Notes: a model not told the origin generated them from the letters alone. DNA of 6,484 bases from Desulfatitalea sp. (GCA_018224505.1 JAGTVD010000194.1:1-6484); one strand, 5' to 3'. Shown: positions 1 to 5,337, counted from the stretch's first letter. Made by a program: numbers and translations.

Positions 1-217
1 ACTTACTCTTTTTGATCTCCTCATCCATCCCCAAGGCCGCCATGCGCAAAAATTTACGCGGATCCATGTTTTCAAGCCCGGTCGCCGGGCAGCCGGAAGA
101 GCAGGCCCCGCACGTCAGGCAAAGATTTAGGTTGCCCCCCTCGGGCAGCAGTTCCTTCACCTTGTCCAAAAAAGTGAACTTGCGGTCCATACCCAGTTTG
201 ATCGGTTGCTCAGCCAT
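1..217 (-). CDS. HdrC-like 4Fe-4S iron-sulfur protein, N-terminal part (runs off left edge)
   Basis: The first 72 residues of a protein are visible on the minus strand; the rest lies outside the window. The ATG at 217-215 is preceded by an AGGAGG-type ribosome binding site (complement of about 228-234) at suitable spacing. After a short soluble N-terminus there is a Cys cluster, C33-x2-C36-x2-C39-x3-C43-Pro, followed by a segment with MDPRKFLRMA at 51-60 and LGMDEE at 62-67. This is the typical start of heterodisulfide reductase subunit C and related dicluster ferredoxin-like subunits, where the first three Cys plus a distant Cys hold one [4Fe-4S] cluster and the CP Cys helps hold the second. 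In sulfate reducers such subunits pass electrons between HdrA/HdrB-type flavoprotein and disulfide-reductase partners, so further hdr-like genes may follow to the left. A sigma-54 promoter lies 165 nt upstream. The exact subfamily cannot be decided from this fragment. Confidence 0.85.
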   Translation of the reverse strand, partial: MAEQPIKLGMDRKFTFLDKVKELLPEGGNLNLCLTCGACSSGCPATGLENMDPRKFLRMAALGMDEEIKKSK

Positions 218-392
218 CGGCAAATACCCTCCTTTACTGAAAAACGATGAAAAGTGATGTTCCAGATAGATGTATTAACGCTTGGTATTATGGATAAAAC
301 AGCCCGGCGCCCCTGTGGGTCTGGCGAACAGGATATCGACGTCTGCCGTCGGACACACCAAAATGGTTAAAGGTCTATTGCATCCATTGGGT

Positions 393-409
393 AGCATTCA
401 ACGTGCCAA
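393..409 (-). promoter_or_regulatory. Sigma-54 (-24/-12) promoter for the HdrC-like gene
   Basis: Read on the minus strand from 409 to 393 the sequence is TTGGCACGTTGAATGCT. The -24 element TTGGCACG matches the sigma-54 consensus (YTGGCACGRNNNTTGCW) perfectly, and the -12 element is ATGC instead of TTGC. GG (407-406) and GC (395-394) are separated by exactly 10 bp, as sigma-54 requires. The predicted start is near 382, leaving a 165-nt leader before the ATG at 217. A palindromic site shared with the plus-strand sigma-54 promoter lies about 250 bp upstream. Confidence 0.75.
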
Positions 410-460
410 CTACCGATCAACGGGCCATGATCCGACACGCAGCACAAGTGACGCGGGCAC

Positions 461-478
461 TACCGGTTCGATCCGGTA
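461..478. repeat. Inverted repeat TACCGG-N6-CCGGTA
   Basis: A perfect 6-bp inverted repeat (461-466 with 473-478) surrounds TTCGAT. Its centre is about 87 bp upstream of the predicted sigma-54 start at 382, a distance where activator or repressor sites often lie. It does not resemble the TGCA-N3-TGCA sites. Its role is unknown and it may be chance. Confidence 0.35.
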
Positions 479-626
479 AGCCACCATGCCTCCAATCGGA
501 TATTATGGTTTATTTACGAATAGATAGGGTCGATCGAGAGAAGTTGGCGCGCTCAGAGCACAAAAACCCTTGCCTTCGATAACTGTGTATTGAGCGGGAC
601 AATGGAAGCGGGGGCAGCCAGTTTAA

Positions 627-645
627 TGCATTTTGCATGATTATC
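627..645. promoter_or_regulatory. Candidate activator-binding palindrome, copy 1 (TGCA-N3-TGCA)
   Basis: The core 627-637 is TGCATTTTGCA, extended to a 13-bp palindrome by A626 and T638. The 19-bp block TGCATTTTGCATGATTATC matches 2060-2078 at 17 positions, including 13 in a row. It overlaps the stop codon of the activator gene (TTA at 641-643 on the plus strand) and lies upstream of the minus-strand sigma-54 promoter. It is inferred to be an enhancer-type binding site for the adjacent activator. Confidence 0.6.
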
Positions 646-2005
646 GCCTGCGGCCGCGCCCATCCCTGTCCGGTATCGCGATCCCATGGGCGATGATTTT
701 ACGGTAAAGCGTAGCGGCATCGATACCCAGTTCCGCAGCGGCCTTCTTACGATTCCCTTTGTGAATGGCCAAGGTTTCGGCAATCAAGTGGCGTTCCATG
801 GCCCGCAGGTTGCGTATCCCGGAACTGTCACCGGATACCAACCCTTCGACTCGAAACTCGGACGGCAGGTGTTGCAGCTCGATCACCCCCCCACGGCACA
901 GCACGAACGCCTGTTCGATGATGTTCTCCAGCTCGCGCACGTTACCGGGGAAGTTATGGGCCATCAGACGATCCACCACATCCATCGATACGCCGGCGAT
1001 GTCCTTTGCCTGCAACCGGTTGAACTTAAGTACAAAATGCTCAATCAGCAGTGGGATATCCTCGCGGCGTTCCTTGAGATGCGGCAGCACCATGTGCACC
1101 ACACGAATGCGGTAATAGAGATCCTCGCGGAACCGTCCTTCGCGCACCAGACGTGCCAAGTCCTTGTTGGTGGCAGCCAGCACGCGGATATCCACCGGTT
1201 TGGCCTGGGCGGCGCCCAACGGCTCTATCGTTCGCTCTTGGAGCACCCTCAACAGTCGCATCTGCATGGCCGGTGAAATATCGCCGATCTCGTCCAACAG
1301 GATGGTCCCCCCGTCGGCGCGCTCAAAGCGGCCAACCCGGTCCCGCCGGGCATCGGTGAACGCCCCTGCTTTGTGTCCAAACAACTCGCTCTCCAGCAAG
1401 GCATCCGGCAAGGCAGCGCAATTGACCGCTACGAAACGCTTCTCCCTTCGCGGCGACAAATTATGGATGGCGCGGGCGAACAACTCCTTGCCTGTACCGC
1501 TGGCGCCCTCGATAAGCACCGTGCTGCCGCTCTCGGCAATGCGTGGAAGGAGTTTGAAAAGCTGCATCATGGCGTTGCCGCGCCCCACGATATCTTCGAA
1601 AGTGTATCGACTTTCCAGCGCCTTTTGCAGTTGCTCGACCTGGCTCAGATCCTGAAACGACTCGACCCCGCCAATCACCCGGCCGGCGCTGTCCTTGAGA
1701 ATGGCGGTGGAAATACGTATGGGCACACGATGTCCCTGATTGTTGACAATGTGGGCAGTGGCATTGACCACCGGTTGCCCGGTCTCGAAGGTTCGCCGCA
1801 GCGCACAAGCATTCTCGCAAATACTGGCATGGAACACATCGCAGCAGGCCTTGCCCAGCGCATCGGCGCGGGGAATCCCGGTGATCCGCTCGGCCGCGTG
1901 GTTAAATGCGGTAATGCACCAATCCAATCCCACCGTAAACACCCCCTCGTTGAGGGCATCGAGAATCACATCCCGCTGTTGCACCGCATCATGATTGCCG
2001 ATCAT
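641..2005 (-). CDS. One-component sigma-54 activator: PAS, AAA+ and Fis-type HTH
   Basis: This 454-residue protein is a bacterial enhancer-binding protein that uses ATP to open sigma-54 promoters. Residues about 8-120 form a PAS sensor domain with cysteines C54, C55, C63 and C67, the last two as C-x3-C. Residues about 135-365 form the AAA+ domain: Walker A GASGTGKE (167-174), sigma-54 contact loop GAFTDA (214-219, a variant of GAFTGA), Walker B ILLDE (235-239), arginine-finger region FREDLYYR (292-299) and FPGNVREL (352-359). Residues about 398-440 form a Fis-like helix-turn-helix. There is no receiver domain, so it should sense its signal directly through PAS. The ATG at 2005 was chosen because GAGGGGGGTG lies just upstream; an earlier in-frame TTG (2032) sits inside a palindromic site and is unlikely. 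The likely targets are the two flanking sigma-54 promoters. The ligand or redox signal is not known. Confidence 0.95.
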   Translation of the reverse strand: MIGNHDAVQQRDVILDALNEGVFTVGLDWCITAFNHAAERITGIPRADALGKACCDVFHASICENACALRRTFETGQPVVNATAHIVNNQGHRVPIRISTAILKDSAGRVIGGVESFQDLSQVEQLQKALESRYTFEDIVGRGNAMMQLFKLLPRIAESGSTVLIEGASGTGKELFARAIHNLSPRREKRFVAVNCAALPDALLESELFGHKAGAFTDARRDRVGRFERADGGTILLDEIGDISPAMQMRLLRVLQERTIEPLGAAQAKPVDIRVLAATNKDLARLVREGRFREDLYYRIRVVHMVLPHLKERREDIPLLIEHFVLKFNRLQAKDIAGVSMDVVDRLMAHNFPGNVRELENIIEQAFVLCRGGVIELQHLPSEFRVEGLVSGDSSGIRNLRAMERHLIAETLAIHKGNRKKAAAELGIDAATLYRKIIAHGIAIPDRDGRGRRR

Positions 2006-2027
2006 GAAATCACCCCCCTCGCACCCA

Positions 2028-2038
2028 TGCAATTTGCA
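2028..2038. promoter_or_regulatory. Candidate activator-binding palindrome, copy 2 (TGCA-N3-TGCA)
   Basis: TGCAATTTGCA is a perfect TGCA-N3-TGCA palindrome. Its centre (2033) is 32 bp, about three helical turns, from the centre of copy 3, so both would face the same side of the DNA. It is about 139 bp upstream of the predicted start of the plus-strand sigma-54 promoter and just downstream of the predicted start of the activator's own transcript. Confidence 0.6.
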
Positions 2039-2052
2039 ATGATCAATGATTG

Positions 2053-2083
2053 ATTATATTGCACATTGCATGATTATCATCAA
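2053..2083 (-). promoter_or_regulatory. Probable sigma-70-type promoter of the activator gene
   Basis: On the minus strand a perfect TATAAT is read from 2058 to 2053. The best -35 candidate is TTGATG (2083 to 2078) with a long 19-bp spacer, so the -35 match is weak. The predicted start is near 2046, about 41 nt before the ATG at 2005. Palindrome copy 3 fills the spacer and copy 2 lies at about +8 to +18, so binding there should block this promoter. Confidence 0.45.
2060..2078. promoter_or_regulatory. Candidate activator-binding palindrome, copy 3 (TGCA-N3-TGCA)
   Basis: The core 2060-2070 is TGCACATTGCA, and the 19-bp block TGCACATTGCATGATTATC is a near-copy of 627-645. The centre is about 107 bp upstream of the predicted sigma-54 start at 2172, within the usual range for enhancer sites. 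A partial IHF-like sequence (ATCAA at 2079-2083) follows, but its spacing is off by one. Confidence 0.65.
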
Positions 2084-2144
2084 TCTTTATTCCATCGTCA
2101 CCCCAGGCACGGCATTACGAAACCGTCTGCACCCATTGATCTCT

Positions 2145-2161
2145 TTGGCATGTCCGTTGCT
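2145..2161 (+). promoter_or_regulatory. Sigma-54 (-24/-12) promoter of the FMN / CGGC / MBL operon
   Basis: TTGGCATGTCCGTTGCT matches YTGGCACGRNNNTTGCW with only two differences, and the invariant GG (2147-2148) and GC (2159-2160) are separated by exactly 10 bp. The predicted start is near 2172, giving a leader of about 132 nt before the ATG at 2304. Two palindromic sites lie upstream and the sigma-54 activator gene is divergent. A 6-bp inverted repeat (2214-2219 with 2240-2245) lies in the leader; it is weak and of unknown role. Confidence 0.78.
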
Positions 2162-2303
2162 GCCTGCATTTCCGCAAAGACCACCCGCTGGTTTGATGAC
2201 TACGGATATGGTAGGTTCGGTAATCAACATAGCGCACCACGAACCATCCCAAACAACCCGCCGACCCCTGTTCGGCATTCATCTTCGACACAAGGAGCAT
2301 CCC

Positions 2304-2714
2304 ATGGCCCAAATGACCGAACGCATGCAGCAACTCTTCATCAAAGTGCCCGCCGCAGTTCTCTGCACCGCCACTGCCGATGGCGCCCCCAACGCGGTGC
2401 CCGTGGGCGCCAAGCGCATCATCGATGCCGAAACCATTCTAATATCGGATCAATTTATGAACAAGACCCTGGCCAATATGAAAAGCAATCCCCGGGTGGC
2501 GGTCACCTTCTGGGAGGGCCATGAAGGCTACCAAATCAAGGGCACTGTCACCATCGAAACCAGTGGGCCGCGTTTCGAGGAGACCAGCCGCTGGATCGAG
2601 GAGATGGGCGCCAAAGCCGGATTTCCGCTCAAATCCAAAGGCGCGGTGATCCTGAAGATCGAAGAAATTTTCGGGGTCGCACCCGGACCGGGCGCCGGCA
2701 AGAAACTGGCCTGA
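2304..2714 (+). CDS. Small FMN-binding split-barrel flavoprotein (PNPOx-like)
   Basis: This 136-residue protein fits the pyridoxamine-5'-phosphate-oxidase-like FMN-binding split beta-barrel family, as a short form close in size to the Desulfovibrio FMN-binding protein. Supporting features are the first barrel strands with AVLCTATADGAPNAVPVG (18-35), the KTLAN segment (54-58) typical of the FMN phosphate region, RVAVTFW (64-70), the strand YQIKGTV (76-82) followed by SGPRFEE (87-93), and the late strand AVILKIEEI (114-122). Family members bind FMN as dimers and act in electron transfer or as small reductases; the substrate is not predictable here. The start is set by AGGAG at 2293-2297, six bases before ATG; the open frame reaches back to 2046 but that extension is leader and promoter DNA. 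It is the first gene after the sigma-54 promoter and is followed 60 bases later by the CGGC gene. Confidence 0.88.
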   Translation: MAQMTERMQQLFIKVPAAVLCTATADGAPNAVPVGAKRIIDAETILISDQFMNKTLANMKSNPRVAVTFWEGHEGYQIKGTVTIETSGPRFEETSRWIEEMGAKAGFPLKSKGAVILKIEEIFGVAPGPGAGKKLA

Positions 2715-2774
2715 ACACCGCTTCCCATCGCGGTCCCGGACAATCATACCCGATCTCTCAACAGGAGGCGTAAG

Positions 2775-3140
2775 GTGGAAAACATTCTGATCGTTGGTTG
2801 TAAAAAAGCAATGGACGATGTCTGTATCGGCTGTTCACGCTGCATGGTGGGCCTGAACCGTCGCGAGGGTGAATTTGCACGATACAAGGACCAGGAGGCC
2901 CAACTGGTGGGCCTGCTCAACTGCGGCGACTGCCCGGGCGCCACCGTGGTCACCCGACTGGCCCAGGTCAATCTCTGGAACAAGCCCGTGAACCAAACGA
3001 TCACCAAAGTCCATGTGGCCGCCTGCATTGTGGATCACTGCCCGCATAAAGAGACTCTGATCGGCAAGATCAAGGCCAAGGCGGGCGTGGAGGTGATCGA
3101 GGGAAGCCACCCATACAAGCCGGAGAATATATTTGCATAG
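2775..3140 (+). CDS. CGGC-domain putative metal-binding protein
   Basis: The 121-residue product matches the CGGC family of putative metal-binding proteins, found mostly in anaerobes and of unknown biochemical role. Visible elements are a beta-strand start ending at C9, a first cluster C17-x2-C20-x2-C23, the signature N49-C-G-D-C-P-G (C50 and C53) followed by TVVTRL (57-62), and C84-x4-C89-P-H near the C-terminus with H80, H88 and H91 nearby. Eight Cys in 121 residues fit metal or iron-sulfur binding or redox chemistry. It starts with GTG, supported by AGGAGG at 2763-2768 six bases upstream. It sits between the FMN protein and the MBL-fold gene, apparently in one transcript from the sigma-54 promoter, which suggests a joint redox role; that role is inference. 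Confidence 0.88.
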   Translation: MENILIVGCKKAMDDVCIGCSRCMVGLNRREGEFARYKDQEAQLVGLLNCGDCPGATVVTRLAQVNLWNKPVNQTITKVHVAACIVDHCPHKETLIGKIKAKAGVEVIEGSHPYKPENIFA

Positions 3141-3194
3141 CGCTCGCGGGCTGTTTTCTGTGTTAAAAACCAAGTTTTAAGTAGAAGAAGACTG

Positions 3195-3238
3195 CCGGAT
3201 ATCTGGTTGGTCTTCGAAAGGTTGCGTTCGATATCCGG
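3195..3238. repeat. 9-bp perfect inverted repeat between the CGGC and MBL genes
   Basis: CCGGATATC (3195-3203) and GATATCCGG (3230-3238) pair perfectly across a 26-nt loop. It lies in the 152-nt gap before the MBL gene, about 55 bases from its ATG. There is no T-run after it, so it is not a standard terminator. It may be an mRNA processing or stability element or an operator. No sigma-54 promoter was found in this gap. Confidence 0.55.
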
Positions 3239-3292
3239 GGATCGTGCATGGACCGTGTGGCGATCCCCATTCACCATTAGAGGAGGCCTGTC

Positions 3293-4258
3293 ATGGCACC
3301 CGCCATCCAACTCGCCGAAATCCGGAAGGCCGAAGTCACCATTCTGGTGGACAACTACACCGATCTGCTGCTGCCGGACACCGACACCGTCAAACGGCTG
3401 CGCACCACGCCGCCCAACGCCCCCATGGCCGAGCACGGCCTGGCTTACCTGGTCACCGTCTACGGTGACGACCAGAAACAATCCCTGCTGATGGATGCCG
3501 GTATCTCCGGCGGCTGCCTGAGCCACAACGCCGCACTGCTGCCCACGAGCATCGCCGCCCGATCGGGCATCGTACGGCACCGGATCGAAGATATCAGCGC
3601 CATTGTTCTAAGCCATGGCCACTTCGACCATTTCGGCGGCATGCAGCATTTCCTGCGTCAATGGGGCCGCAAGATTCCCCTGGTGGTGCATCCCGACGCC
3701 TTCGTCGAACGGCGCCTCAATCTTGGCCCGGAGGTGTGCGTGCCCCTGCCGACCCTTACCGAGGCGGAGCTGACCACCGCCGGCGCCGTGCCGGACAAGC
3801 GGGATGCCCCCTCCACCATGGCCGACAACCACATCCTGATCAGCGGCAAGGTGGCCCGCACCACCGATTTCGAGCAGGGCACCCCCAGCCTGGAATCCAA
3901 TCTGGACGGCACCTGGAAAGCCGATCAATTCCCGGACGATCAGGCCATGGCGTTTCACCTTCAAGACCACGGCCTGGTGATCCTCGGCGGGTGCTCGCAT
4001 GCCGGCATCATCAATACCATCGCCCACATCCGCAATGTCACCGGCATCGACAAGGTCCATGCGGTGCTGGGCGGTTTCCACCTCAGCGGCGCCGGCGAAG
4101 CCCTGATCACGCCCACGGTCCAGGCCATGCAAACCATCGCACCGCAGCTGGTGGTACCCACTCACTGCACCGGTTGGACCGCCATCAACGCCTTTGCCGC
4201 CGCCATGCCCGGTCAGTTTGTGCTCAACTCGGTGGGAACGACCTATTTGTTTGGGTGA
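3293..4258 (+). CDS. Metallo-beta-lactamase-fold hydrolase, COG1237 / dihydropterin phosphate synthase-like
   Basis: The 321-residue protein has the metallo-beta-lactamase fold and the layout of COG1237, which includes the archaeal 7,8-dihydropterin-6-methyl-4-(beta-D-ribofuranosyl)aminobenzene 5'-phosphate synthase. Visible motifs are VTILVDNYTD (15-24), LLMDAG (65-70), the metal site SHGHFDHFGG (107-116; H108, H110, D112, H113), HPDAF (133-137), DDQAM (215-219), GGCSHAGI (232-239, H236), LGGFHLSG (259-266, H263) and HCTG (291-294). These supply ligands for a two-metal centre. No signal peptide is seen, so it is cytoplasmic. AGGAGG at 3281-3286 lies six bases before the ATG. The true substrate is open: COG1237 members in bacteria lacking methanopterin are mostly uncharacterised. 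It is the probable third gene of the sigma-54 operon, though the 152-nt gap leaves room for separate control. Confidence 0.9.
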   Translation: MAPAIQLAEIRKAEVTILVDNYTDLLLPDTDTVKRLRTTPPNAPMAEHGLAYLVTVYGDDQKQSLLMDAGISGGCLSHNAALLPTSIAARSGIVRHRIEDISAIVLSHGHFDHFGGMQHFLRQWGRKIPLVVHPDAFVERRLNLGPEVCVPLPTLTEAELTTAGAVPDKRDAPSTMADNHILISGKVARTTDFEQGTPSLESNLDGTWKADQFPDDQAMAFHLQDHGLVILGGCSHAGIINTIAHIRNVTGIDKVHAVLGGFHLSGAGEALITPTVQAMQTIAPQLVVPTHCTGWTAINAFAAAMPGQFVLNSVGTTYLFG

Positions 4259-4359
4259 TGCTGCTTTTGACCGCCTATTGCATTCCCGCTGCCGATGGTG
4301 TTGAATACCTGCCCGGATAACGTCTTGCAAGATTACCAGAGCGCGCGACCGAGGCAGCC

Positions 4360-4827
4360 GTGAAATACTTCGAAGACTTTGTTGTGGACGAAATCGAGCC
4401 CATCGGCGAATATCCGCTCAGCCGGGAAGAGATCATTGCGTACAGCAAACGATGGGCGCCCCAGGATTTTCATTTCGGCCCTGCGGCAGCCGACCGCTCT
4501 GTGTTTGCCGGCCTTACGGCGGCCGGCATCCACCTGATGACCATCACGGTGCGCCAACTGGTCCTGCACCAACCGGGTGTCGCCGTGTTGGCCGGCCTGG
4601 GGTGGGACGAAGTCCGCTTCCTCGCCCCTGCACGCCCCGGAGACACCCTGACAATCTTCCGGCAGTGCATCGACCGCCGCCCCTCCGAATCCAAAACGGA
4701 TCGCGGCATCGTGAAGTACCGGATCATGCTCGACAACCAGGAAGGCGAACCATTGCTGCGCTATATCGATACCCAGTTGGTCCGGAGGCGGCCGCACCAA
4801 TTTTCTGAATCCGACACGGTGTCTTGA
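4360..4827 (+). CDS. MaoC-like hotdog-fold protein lacking the usual catalytic Asp
   Basis: This 155-residue protein resembles single-domain MaoC dehydratases, which hydrate or dehydrate enoyl-CoA thioesters with a single hotdog fold per chain. Family features are the N-terminal KYFEDFVVDEIE (2-13), the hot-dog helix start LSREEIIAYSKRWAPQDFH (20-38), the GLTAAGIH segment (51-58), and the strand GWDEVRFLAPARPGDTL (82-98), which matches the conserved L-x-x-V-R-F-x-x-P-x-x-x-G-D-x-L core. In active members the motif is D-x4-H (D-P-Q-x-x-H type); here the Asp position is A33 while H38 remains. It may therefore be inactive as a hydratase or use D36. The GTG start has GAGG (4351-4354) five bases upstream. 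It follows the MBL gene by 101 bases with no obvious terminator. The substrate is unknown. Confidence 0.85.
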   Translation: MKYFEDFVVDEIEPIGEYPLSREEIIAYSKRWAPQDFHFGPAAADRSVFAGLTAAGIHLMTITVRQLVLHQPGVAVLAGLGWDEVRFLAPARPGDTLTIFRQCIDRRPSESKTDRGIVKYRIMLDNQEGEPLLRYIDTQLVRRRPHQFSESDTVS

Positions 4828-4854
4828 CATTCTTCGGTTGCGGCCCCATATCAT
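4824..4854 (+). promoter_or_regulatory. Possible sigma-70-type promoter before the SRAP-like gene
   Basis: A perfect TTGACA (4824-4829) overlaps the stop codon of the MaoC-like gene. TATCAT (4849-4854) is the best -10, but the spacer is 19 bp; at 17 bp the hexamer is the poorer CATATC. A start near 4861 would leave only about ten untranslated bases, which weakens the call. Confidence 0.3.
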
Positions 4855-4871
4855 TTTAAAAGGAGATCCCC

Positions 4872-5327
4872 ATGCGCGGCCGTTTCGTCGGATTCCGAAA
4901 CATCGAGCAACTCAAACAATATTTTCCCATCGACCAGGCACAGTGCCAGGTGACGGCCAACTACAACGTCGCTCCAACCCAGGAAATCCTCGTACTGCTG
5001 CGCCGGAACGGCATCAATACCCTGGAGAAATACCACTGGGGACTCGTTCCCCACGGGGCTAAAGATAGCGCGATCGGCGCAAAAATGATCAACGCCCGCA
5101 TGGAAACCGTGAAAAAAGTACACCACCGCATGCCGGCCATCCTGCACGCACAAGATTATACCGCCTGGCTGGACAGTGCGAACCAGGACACCACCGGACT
5201 GCTGGCGATGCGGTCCGAAAGGACCATCACCGATCTGGTCTTCCGTCCCGTCTCCCGGCAAGTCAACTCGCCACGCACCAACGATCCGGGCAACATCCAA
5301 CCCGTGCAGCTCGAGCTGGAGTTCTGA
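4872..5327 (+). CDS. Internally deleted SRAP (YedK/HMCES-like) protein without catalytic Cys and Glu
   Basis: The 151-residue product belongs to the SRAP family, whose active members (about 220 residues, starting MCGRF) crosslink to abasic sites in single-stranded DNA through Cys2. Recognisable parts are MRGRFVGF (1-8), NYNVAPTQ (30-37), YHWGLVPHG (54-62), KMINARMETV (71-80), HHRMPAIL (84-91), and the C-terminal PVSRQVNSPRTNDPG. Residue 2 is Arg (CGC) instead of Cys. The segment normally found between NARxETV and H-x-RMP, which carries the GFYEW glutamate and much of the core, is missing: M77-E-T-V is followed at once by K-K-V-H-H-R-M-P. N74 and the catalytic-type His are kept. The frame is intact and AGGAG (4861-4865) lies six bases before ATG, so it may be expressed. 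It could be a decaying remnant or a repurposed DNA-binding protein; no SRAP crosslinking is expected. Confidence 0.85.
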   Translation: MRGRFVGFRNIEQLKQYFPIDQAQCQVTANYNVAPTQEILVLLRRNGINTLEKYHWGLVPHGAKDSAIGAKMINARMETVKKVHHRMPAILHAQDYTAWLDSANQDTTGLLAMRSERTITDLVFRPVSRQVNSPRTNDPGNIQPVQLELEF

Positions 5328-5337
5328 TGGGCCGACG

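Larger units (their letters stand above)
218..640. other. Gene-free control region between the HdrC-like gene and the activator
   Basis: These 423 bases hold no convincing gene; the one sizeable open frame (282-479, plus) has no ribosome binding site and a composition unlike a protein. The stretch contains the minus-strand sigma-54 promoter (393-409), an untranslated leader of about 165 nt for the HdrC-like gene (382 to 218), a weak 5-bp hairpin in that leader (337-341 with 347-351), a 6-bp inverted repeat at 461-478, and the palindromic activator site at 627-637. No clear intrinsic terminator is seen after the activator gene, so some read-through toward the HdrC-like gene is possible. Confidence 0.6.

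Noticed and set aside
282..479. 65-residue open frame on the plus strand in the left gap
   Set aside because: No ribosome binding site, low-complexity Ser/Thr/Arg/Gly content, and it runs through the minus-strand sigma-54 promoter.
440..487. tRNA-like 3' end: GGTTCGATCC followed by a CCA-like sequence
   Set aside because: The T-stem does not pair correctly around a 7-nt loop, and no matching acceptor, D-arm or anticodon arm is found upstream. It is better described as a 6-bp inverted repeat.
2006..2032. Upstream TTG start giving the activator nine extra residues
   Set aside because: The TTG lies in palindrome copy 2 with no ribosome binding site, whereas the ATG at 2005 has a strong GA-rich site right before it.
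1373..2053. 226-residue plus-strand open frame antisense to the activator, and a similar one at 686-1276
   Set aside because: The minus strand encodes an unmistakable sigma-54 activator across the whole stretch; these are mirror frames of a GC-rich gene.
2079..2091. IHF-like site between the enhancers and the sigma-54 promoter
   Set aside because: ATCAA is present but the TTA follows after three rather than four bases, so the match is only partial and such AT-rich matches are common by chance.
2046..2303. 86-residue N-terminal extension of the FMN-binding protein
   Set aside because: It would be encoded by the sigma-54 promoter and leader; AGGAG before 2304 and family length support the shorter protein.
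3608..4330. 240-residue minus-strand open frame opposite the MBL gene
   Set aside because: It is antisense to a gene with clear metal-binding motifs, is Gly/His-rich in the way mirror frames often are, and has no ribosome binding site.
5176..5337. 54-residue N-terminal extension of the AEC transporter
   Set aside because: It overlaps the SRAP-like gene and is hydrophilic and Pro/Arg-rich, while the residues from 5338 begin a typical AEC first membrane segment.
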